Positions 58,172 to 64,000 of a stretch of 64,000 bases of DNA are shown piece by piece (position 1 is the stretch's first letter; the number at the start of each line of letters is the position of its first letter). The stretch comes from Bacillota bacterium (GTDB lineage: Bacteria; Bacillota; Clostridia; Christensenellales; UMGS416). Where the stretch lies: the NCBI GenBank assembly GCA_023435705.1, contig JAEYRH010000009.1, positions 372,001 through 436,000 on the forward strand. Direction: 5' to 3'. The notes beneath the pieces are model-generated. The model was given only the letters and a program-made list of their open reading frames with translations, ran no database searches and had not been told where the DNA came from. The position numbers were made by a program, and so were the translations under genes.

Positions 58172-60586
58172 ATGATGGCCAAGGAATTCTACGACCCGTC
58201 TGAAATCGAAACGAAATGGCAGGACATCTGGGATGAAAAGGGCGTTTTCCGCGCGGAGGACGACTTTTCCAAGCCCAAGTTTTACGGTTTGATCGAGTTT
58301 CCCTATCCTTCCGGCGCAGGCCTGCATGTGGGTCACCCACGCAGCAATACGGCGATGGATATCATTGCCCGCAAGCGCCGCATGGAGGGCTACAACGTGC
58401 TGTATCCCATCGGCTGGGATGCCTTCGGCCTGCCCACGGAGAACTACGCCATCGCCAACAACATCCAGCCGGCGGTGGTCACGAAGAACAACGTGGACCG
58501 GTTCCGCAGCCAGCTGAAGTCGTTGGGGTTCTCCTTTGATTATTCCCGTGAGGTCAACACCACCGATCCCGCTTACTTCAAGTGGACCCAATGGATCTTC
58601 CTCAAGCTGTTTGAACACGGCCTGGCCTATAAAGCGGAGATGCCGATCAACTACTGCACCAGCTGCCGCGTGGGCCTTTCCAATGAAGAGGTTGTGGACG
58701 GTGTGTGTGAGCGCTGCGGCGGCCCCGTTGTGCAGAAGGTGAAGAGCCAGTGGATGCTGAGGATCACCGATTATGCCCAGAAGCTGCTGGACGGCCTGGA
58801 CACGATCGACTTCATTGATAAAGTAAAGACACAGCAGCGCAACTGGATCGGCCGCAGCGAAGGCGCGGAGATAGACTTTGCCATCGCCGGCTCCGAAGAC
58901 AGGATCAAGGTCTTTACCACCCGGCCAGACACGGTGTTTGGCGCGACCTACATGGTGCTCTCACCGGAGCACCCGTTGCTTGACAAACACAGGGACCGGA
59001 TCGCCAACTTCAGCGAGGTGCTGGAGTATCGCAAGGCTGCCGCCGGCAAGTCGGCGATGGAGCGCACCGAGCTGTCCAAAGAGAAGACCGGTGTGCGCCT
59101 CAGCGGTTTTGACGCGGTCAATCCGGCCACCGGCAAAACCATCCCGGTGTGGATCTCCGACTATGTGCTGATGACCTATGGCACCGGCGCGATTATGGCA
59201 GTGCCTGGTCACGACGAGCGCGACTGGGAGTTTGCCAAAAAGTTTGGCCTGCCCATCATTGAGGTGGTGGCCGGAGGCAACGTGCAGGAGGCGGCGTTCT
59301 CAGACATTGACAGCGGCACGATGGTGAACTCCGGCTTTCTCGACGGCTTGATCGTGAAGCAGGCAAAGGCTCGCATCACCGACTGGCTGGAGGAGCAGAA
59401 GCTGGGGCACCGCACCGTGAACTACAAGCTGCGCGATTGGGTGTTTTCCCGCCAACGCTACTGGGGCGAGCCGATCCCGCTGGTGCAGTGCGACCATTGC
59501 GGCTGGGTACCGCTGCCCTTTGAGCAACTGCCGGTCACGCTTCCGGAGGTGGAGGAGTTCCGCCCCGGCGAAGGCGGCGAGTCACCGCTGGCTGCCATCG
59601 AAAGCTGGGTGAACACCACCTGTCCCAAATGTGGCGGCCCGGCCCGGCGCGAAACCGACACGATGCCCCAGTGGGCCGGTTCCTCCTGGTATTTCCTCCG
59701 GTATATTGACCCGCACAACGATGACGAGCTGGGTGCCATGAAAAAGCTGCGCTATTGGCTGCCGGTGGATTGGTACAACGGCGGCATGGAGCACACCACG
59801 CTGCATCTGCTCTACTCCCGGTTCTGGCACAAGTTCCTGCATGACATCGGCGTGGTGCCCACGGCTGAGCCTTATCAGAAGCGCACCAGCCACGGCATGA
59901 TCCTGGGCGAGAACGGCGAAAAGATGAGCAAGTCCCGCGGGAACGTGGTGAACCCGGACGATATGGTGCGCGCCTACGGCGCCGACGCATTCCGCCTCTA
60001 TGAGATGTTCATGGGTGCCTTCGACCAGGCAATTCCGTGGAGCACGGCAGGTGTGAAGGGCTGCCGCCGCTTCCTGGAGCGCGTGTGGCGGATGGGAGAG
60101 ATGGTGCAAGGGCAGAGCAATCCGGCGCTGACCACCTCTGTGCACAAGCTGATCCGCAAGGTTTCCGAAGACTATGAGGCGATGAAGTATAACACCGCCA
60201 TCGCCGCAATGATGGCCTTCGCCAACGAGGTCTATGAGGCTGGCAGCCTCGGCAAAGCGGACTTCGGCGTGCTGCTGCAGCTGCTGAACCCGGCTGCGCC
60301 CCACATCACCGAGGAGCTTTGGGAGCGTGGCGGGTTTGCCGGCATGATCTGCCGGAGCCGCTGGCCCCAGTATGACCCCGCCCTCTGTGTGGATGAAACA
60401 AAGGAAATTGCGGTGCAGGTCAATGGTAAGGTGCGTGGCCGCATTGTGATCGCCGCTGCCGCAAGCAACGACGAGATTGAGAAGCAGGCACTGGCTGACC
60501 CCGATGTGCAGGCATGGATCGAGGGCAAGACGATTGCCAAGGTGATCGTGGTGCAGGGTAAGATCGTCAATATCGTGGTGAAGTAA
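58172..60586 (+). CDS. leuS: Leucyl-tRNA synthetase
   Basis: An 804-residue class Ia synthetase. The HIGH motif appears as LHVGH in [15 protein letters not shown] (about residue 50) and the second signature as KMSKS (about residue 585). The zinc-like cysteines [14 protein letters not shown]...CERCGGPV and the CP1 editing domain (about 220-410, with [20 protein letters not shown]) are present. It controls its own supply through the T-box leader. ATG 58172 or 58175 starts it, after GGGAGGG. Confidence 0.97.
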   Translation: MMAKEFYDPSEIETKWQDIWDEKGVFRAEDDFSKPKFYGLIEFPYPSGAGLHVGHPRSNTAMDIIARKRRMEGYNVLYPIGWDAFGLPTENYAIANNIQPAVVTKNNVDRFRSQLKSLGFSFDYSREVNTTDPAYFKWTQWIFLKLFEHGLAYKAEMPINYCTSCRVGLSNEEVVDGVCERCGGPVVQKVKSQWMLRITDYAQKLLDGLDTIDFIDKVKTQQRNWIGRSEGAEIDFAIAGSEDRIKVFTTRPDTVFGATYMVLSPEHPLLDKHRDRIANFSEVLEYRKAAAGKSAMERTELSKEKTGVRLSGFDAVNPATGKTIPVWISDYVLMTYGTGAIMAVPGHDERDWEFAKKFGLPIIEVVAGGNVQEAAFSDIDSGTMVNSGFLDGLIVKQAKARITDWLEEQKLGHRTVNYKLRDWVFSRQRYWGEPIPLVQCDHCGWVPLPFEQLPVTLPEVEEFRPGEGGESPLAAIESWVNTTCPKCGGPARRETDTMPQWAGSSWYFLRYIDPHNDDELGAMKKLRYWLPVDWYNGGMEHTTLHLLYSRFWHKFLHDIGVVPTAEPYQKRTSHGMILGENGEKMSKSRGNVVNPDDMVRAYGADAFRLYEMFMGAFDQAIPWSTAGVKGCRRFLERVWRMGEMVQGQSNPALTTSVHKLIRKVSEDYEAMKYNTAIAAMMAFANEVYEAGSLGKADFGVLLQLLNPAAPHITEELWERGGFAGMICRSRWPQYDPALCVDETKEIAVQVNGKVRGRIVIAAAASNDEIEKQALADPDVQAWIEGKTIAKVIVVQGKIVNIVVK

Positions 60587-60598
60587 CAGGAGTCCCCC

Positions 60599-62854
60599 AT
60601 GAACCTCCGTCAATGGCTCGCCCACTTCCAAGACAACCCCGCCACGGCCCGCAACATCGCTTATTGGCATGTGCAGGACAGCCGACCTGCCGTTTTCGAG
60701 CCATTCCCCGAATGGCTGGATGACCGCATCGCGTGTGCGCTCAAAAAGCGGCAGATCTGGCAGCTCTACAGCCATCAGCGGCAAGCAGTAGATCTGGCCC
60801 GTGATGGGCGCCACGTCACAGTCGTCACACCCACAGCGTCGGGCAAGACACTGTGCTACAACCTGCCGGTGCTGAACCGCATTGTGGAGGACCCTTCGGC
60901 AAGGGCGATTTATCTGTTTCCGACCAAGGCACTGTCTGCTGATCAGGTGAGCGAGCTTTATGAGCTGATCCAGGCCGCCGAGGTGGATGTGAAAACCTAT
61001 ACCTACGACGGCGACACGCCCCCCGCCGCCCGCAAAGCGGTGCGTCAAGCCGGCCACATCGTGGTGACGAATCCAGACATGTTGCACAGCGGCATCCTGC
61101 CCCACCACACCAAGTGGGTGAAGCTGTTTGAAAACCTGAAATATGTCGTGATCGACGAGGTGCACAGCTACCGGGGCGTGTTCGGCAGCCACCTTGCCAA
61201 CGTGATTCGAAGGCTCAGGCGTTTATGCGCGTTCTACGGGTCCAACCCCCAGTTCATCTGCTGCTCGGCCACCATCGCCAACCCCCGGGAGCTTGCCGAG
61301 CATATCACCGGCGTGCCCATGGCGCTGGTGAATCAAAACGGTGCACCGCAGGGGGAGAAGCATTTCATCTTTTACAACCCGCCCGTCGTCAACGAACAAT
61401 TGGGCATCCGGGCAAGCTCCCTGCAGGAGAGCAAAAAGATCGCCACCGACCTTGTGATCAACGGCATCCCGACAATTGTGTTTTCGCGGGCTCGTGTCAC
61501 GATGGAGGTGCTGGTGTCAGCACTCAAAACTGCCGTGAAGGATGTGCTGGGCGACTCGGGCTTGGTGCGCGGTTATCGCGGAGGCTACCTTCCCAGCGAA
61601 CGCAGGGCCATCGAAAAGGGCCTGCGGGAGGGCAGCGTGCGGGCTGTCGTGAGCACCAACGCGCTGGAGCTTGGCATTGACATCGGCAGCCTGGATGCCT
61701 GCGTGCTCAATGGCTACCCCGGCACCATCGCCAGCACCTGGCAGCAGAGTGGCCGGGCTGGGCGGCGGCAGGGGGTGGCGGCCACGGTCTTCGTGGCAAA
61801 TTCCAGCCCCATCAACCAGTTCATGATGAAGCACCCGGAATACTTTCTGAACCAGCCGCCGGAAAACGGACTTGTGAACCCCGACAATCTCTACATCCTA
61901 CTGAGTCATGTGAAGTGTGCAGCCTTCGAGCTGCCATTCCACGACGGCGATGGTTACGGCGGCAAGGGCATCTCCGAGGTATTGAAGTTCCTCGAGGATG
62001 CCGGCATCCTCCGCCATGTGGGCGGCGTGTGGCATTGGTCTGCTGAGGAGTTCCCGGCATCCGATGTGAGCCTCCGCAGCGCCAGCAATGAGAACTTCAT
62101 CATCATCGACACCACCAGCGGCACCCACCGCGTGATCGGCGAGATGGACCGCTTTGCCGCACCCATGCTGCTGCATGACGAGGCAATCTACATCCATGAA
62201 GGCCAGCAGTTCCAGGTGGAGAAGCTGGACTTCCCCAACAAGAAGGCCTATGTCAAGTCGGTGGATGTGGACTACTACACCGACGCGGACCTGGCGGTGA
62301 ACCTCCGTGTTTTGGACTGCTTTTCCAATGAGCAGCACCGGATCAGCGGCAAGGGTTGGGGCGAGGCGCTGGTAACAAGTCTGGTCACGATGTTCAAGAA
62401 AATGCACCTGGAGACTCATGAGAGCATCGGCTGGGGCCGCGTGCACTTGCCGGAGTTGGAGATGCACACCACGGCCTATTGGATGAGCTTTGACGAGGGC
62501 TTTTTCCGCAGTTATGGTTCCGACGCGCTGGAAGGGGGGCTCATGGGCATCGCCAACCTGGTCTCCAACATCGCGCCGGTCTATCTGATGTGCGACCCCA
62601 AGGACATCTCGGTGTTTCCGCAAGCCAAAAGCCCCTACACACAGAATCCGACGATCTTCATCTACGACACGATCCCCGGCGGCATGGGGCTGTCGGAGAA
62701 GCTCTATGACCTGCACAACACGGTGCTGGAGCAAAGCCTCAAGATGGTGAGGGAATGCCCCTGCCCGTCGGGTTGTCCAAGCTGCGTTGGGCCCGATGGC
62801 GTGGATAAGCGGATGGTAATCGGGTTACTAGAGGCGATTTGCGGCGATTCTTGA
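60599..62854 (+). CDS. mrfA: MrfA/YprA-like DEAD-box helicase with DUF1998 domain
   Basis: A 751-residue superfamily 2 helicase. Q-motif LYSHQRQAVDLARDG, motif I TPTASGKT (about residue 80), motif II DEVH (about 187), SATIANP as motif III, and QQSGRAGRRQG as motif VI (about 382). The C-terminal DUF1998 domain (about 610-735) ends with the four-cysteine cluster CPCPSGCPSC that in Bacillus MrfA holds zinc. MrfA unwinds DNA 3'-5' in a mitomycin-lesion pathway with MrfB. It starts 12 bases after leuS. Its usual partner is 40 kb away at 19340. Confidence 0.88.
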   Translation: MNLRQWLAHFQDNPATARNIAYWHVQDSRPAVFEPFPEWLDDRIACALKKRQIWQLYSHQRQAVDLARDGRHVTVVTPTASGKTLCYNLPVLNRIVEDPSARAIYLFPTKALSADQVSELYELIQAAEVDVKTYTYDGDTPPAARKAVRQAGHIVVTNPDMLHSGILPHHTKWVKLFENLKYVVIDEVHSYRGVFGSHLANVIRRLRRLCAFYGSNPQFICCSATIANPRELAEHITGVPMALVNQNGAPQGEKHFIFYNPPVVNEQLGIRASSLQESKKIATDLVINGIPTIVFSRARVTMEVLVSALKTAVKDVLGDSGLVRGYRGGYLPSERRAIEKGLREGSVRAVVSTNALELGIDIGSLDACVLNGYPGTIASTWQQSGRAGRRQGVAATVFVANSSPINQFMMKHPEYFLNQPPENGLVNPDNLYILLSHVKCAAFELPFHDGDGYGGKGISEVLKFLEDAGILRHVGGVWHWSAEEFPASDVSLRSASNENFIIIDTTSGTHRVIGEMDRFAAPMLLHDEAIYIHEGQQFQVEKLDFPNKKAYVKSVDVDYYTDADLAVNLRVLDCFSNEQHRISGKGWGEALVTSLVTMFKKMHLETHESIGWGRVHLPELEMHTTAYWMSFDEGFFRSYGSDALEGGLMGIANLVSNIAPVYLMCDPKDISVFPQAKSPYTQNPTIFIYDTIPGGMGLSEKLYDLHNTVLEQSLKMVRECPCPSGCPSCVGPDGVDKRMVIGLLEAICGDS

Positions 62855-62857
62855 TGT

Positions 62858-64000
62858 TCATCGAACTTTATTGTTCGCGAACATTAACGCACCACTGGCC
62901 AATGCCACCGGCACAGTGATCAGAAACGCGGTTGTCCACCCCAGTGCTTCAGCCACTCCACCCAACAGCAACGGCCCCAACGCCAACCCGATGTTCTGGC
63001 CCAGGATCAGGATTCCCATCGCAGACCCGCTCTGCTCTGGTGAGCCTGCCGCATCACTGGCAGCCGCGAATGCGCAGACCGGCAACACCGGAGGGATTAA
63101 TCCCAGAATCACGGCATACGGCAAAAACCACTGAGTGGGTATGAAGGGTATCAAGGCAAAGCTTGCTGCGCTGATGACCATGCTTGCGGCACCTAAAACC
63201 CGCCTTGAACCGGTGCGGTCGGATAAAAGACCAGACAGTAGAGACGACACAATGGCGGCGAGGCAGCAGATGCTGGTTAGGCTGGCGGCATCGGCCAACG
63301 CCATGCCCCGGTTTTTGGCCAGATAGGTTGGCAGGAATGTTTGTATACTCACATAACTAATGACATAAAGTCCGATGGAGGCTGAAAGCAACCAGAGAGT
63401 TTTGCTGGCCATGACAGAACCTGATGGGGAAGCCATACCCACTGGATTTTGTTCTATGCTCTTCTTGCGTTCCAGCCGGGCCATCAGAATCAACCATATC
63501 ATCAGGAAAAGGATTGTATAAGCTGATGCCAACCACCAGACCGATTGCCATCCCCCCAGGACTAAAACGCGCGGCGCCAGGTTATATGTGATTACTTGAC
63601 CGATGCCCATATAGCAGGCGAACAGGCCCATCGCCAAGCCACGAGACTTCGGATTGGCGGCCACTGAGACAATTGATGGACCGGCGATGGCGACCAGTGC
63701 CATGCCTGCGCCTTCCACAACCCTGCTGAGCACCAACAACGAGAAGCTCGTGGTTAGTGCTCCGGCCACAGATCCTGCCAGCAGGAGCACAAGAGCTGCC
63801 AGCACACACCACCATGGGCCGAATTTTCGGATCAGCATGCCGCCGGGCAGCGCCAGTGCGATGCCCGTAAGCGGAAGCACAGATATCAAAAGGCTTAGTT
63901 GCGTCTCGCCGATTTTCAAGGTTTCCATTAGGTATGGAGCGATGGCAGAAACCTTATTCAGGTGAAGTGGTGCAGCAACCGCGGTCAGCAAAAGGATGCT
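62858..64000 (-). CDS. MFS transporter (5' end outside window)
   Basis: At least 380 residues of a major facilitator permease, with about eleven visible helices in two halves. GALALPGGMLIRKFGPW-like sequence after helix 2 is the motif A region, and LLSGLLSDRTGSRRVLG its repeat in the second half. The frame stays open to the end of the window (in phase SILLLTAVAAPLHLNK), so the true start lies beyond 64000. The subfamily resembles cyanate/CynX-type carriers, but the substrate is unknown. It is convergent with mrfA with only three bases between the genes. Confidence 0.85.
   Translation of the reverse strand, partial: SILLLTAVAAPLHLNKVSAIAPYLMETLKIGETQLSLLISVLPLTGIALALPGGMLIRKFGPWWCVLAALVLLLAGSVAGALTTSFSLLVLSRVVEGAGMALVAIAGPSIVSVAANPKSRGLAMGLFACYMGIGQVITYNLAPRVLVLGGWQSVWWLASAYTILFLMIWLILMARLERKKSIEQNPVGMASPSGSVMASKTLWLLSASIGLYVISYVSIQTFLPTYLAKNRGMALADAASLTSICCLAAIVSSLLSGLLSDRTGSRRVLGAASMVISAASFALIPFIPTQWFLPYAVILGLIPPVLPVCAFAAASDAAGSPEQSGSAMGILILGQNIGLALGPLLLGGVAEALGWTTAFLITVPVALASGALMFANNKVR

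Noticed and set aside
59582..61192. 536-codon minus-strand open frame spanning leuS and mrfA
   Set aside because: It is antisense to two secure genes and shows no domain or start signal.
1..64000. CRISPR arrays, prophage, insertion sequences, rRNA genes
   Set aside because: No regularly spaced repeats, transposase or integrase reading frames, phage structural genes or rRNA signatures were seen.

Overview
The window looks like chromosome of a moderately GC-rich Firmicute of the Clostridia type, probably an uncultured anaerobe. The signs are a T-box leader in front of leuS, the obgE/yhbY/nadD/yqeK/rsfS housekeeping block, whiA next to a Crh-like protein, birA with bioY, sigma-A promoters of TTGACA-N17-TATAAT type, a stand-alone dnaE, a set of acyl-CoA dehydratase activase relatives and a BofC-like protein. 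motA/motB point to motility. There are no rRNA genes, transposases, phage genes or CRISPR arrays. Both ends cut genes: the obgE 3' end on the left and the 5' end of an MFS gene on the right.

Region 1-9 kb holds ribosome-assembly and NAD genes (obgE, yhbY, nadD, yqeK, rsfS, rsmI). This normally compact block is broken up by lgt, a tRNA-Ile(UAU)-like gene, an AEC permease and a membrane protein with a decayed Mrr-like fold. Two of these intruders, lgt and the permease, are flanked by direct repeats copied from their neighbours: the last codons of obgE and the yhbY promoter. Region 9-11 kb is a biotin unit (birA-bioY-DUF1284) with a likely BirA operator. Region 12.5-15.5 kb is a three-gene set of dehydratase activase-like proteins. 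A 1,154-residue secreted LRR protein follows, then MrfB, TPR and acetyltransferase genes.

Region 24-35 kb carries an aldo/keto reductase, a BofC-like protein, motAB, crh-whiA, a class A penicillin-binding protein, a flavin reductase with an amino-acid kinase, and a MATE pump. Region 36-45 kb is a minus-strand surface-sugar region. Five consecutive genes correspond to the complete WbpA/B/E/D/I route from UDP-GlcNAc to UDP-2,3-diacetamido-2,3-dideoxymannuronate, followed upstream by two GT4 glycosyltransferases and a CatB-type acetyltransferase. A hairpin-rich repeat sits inside the sugar operon and supplies the ribosome binding site of one of its genes.

Region 45-64 kb carries ferritin, rsgA behind a structured leader RNA that folds as a three-way junction followed by a terminator, dnaE, an L,D-transpeptidase, a YbaK deacylase, three lipoproteins, a PadR regulator divergent from a sorbitol-6-phosphate dehydrogenase-like SDR, a pirin, T-box-leuS, the MrfA helicase and an MFS permease. 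The items most worth a second look are the gene-sized insertions bounded by copies of host sequence at 0.4-2.5 kb, the leader RNA at 45.7-45.84 kb, and the nested hairpin repeats at 37.9 and 51.2 kb.
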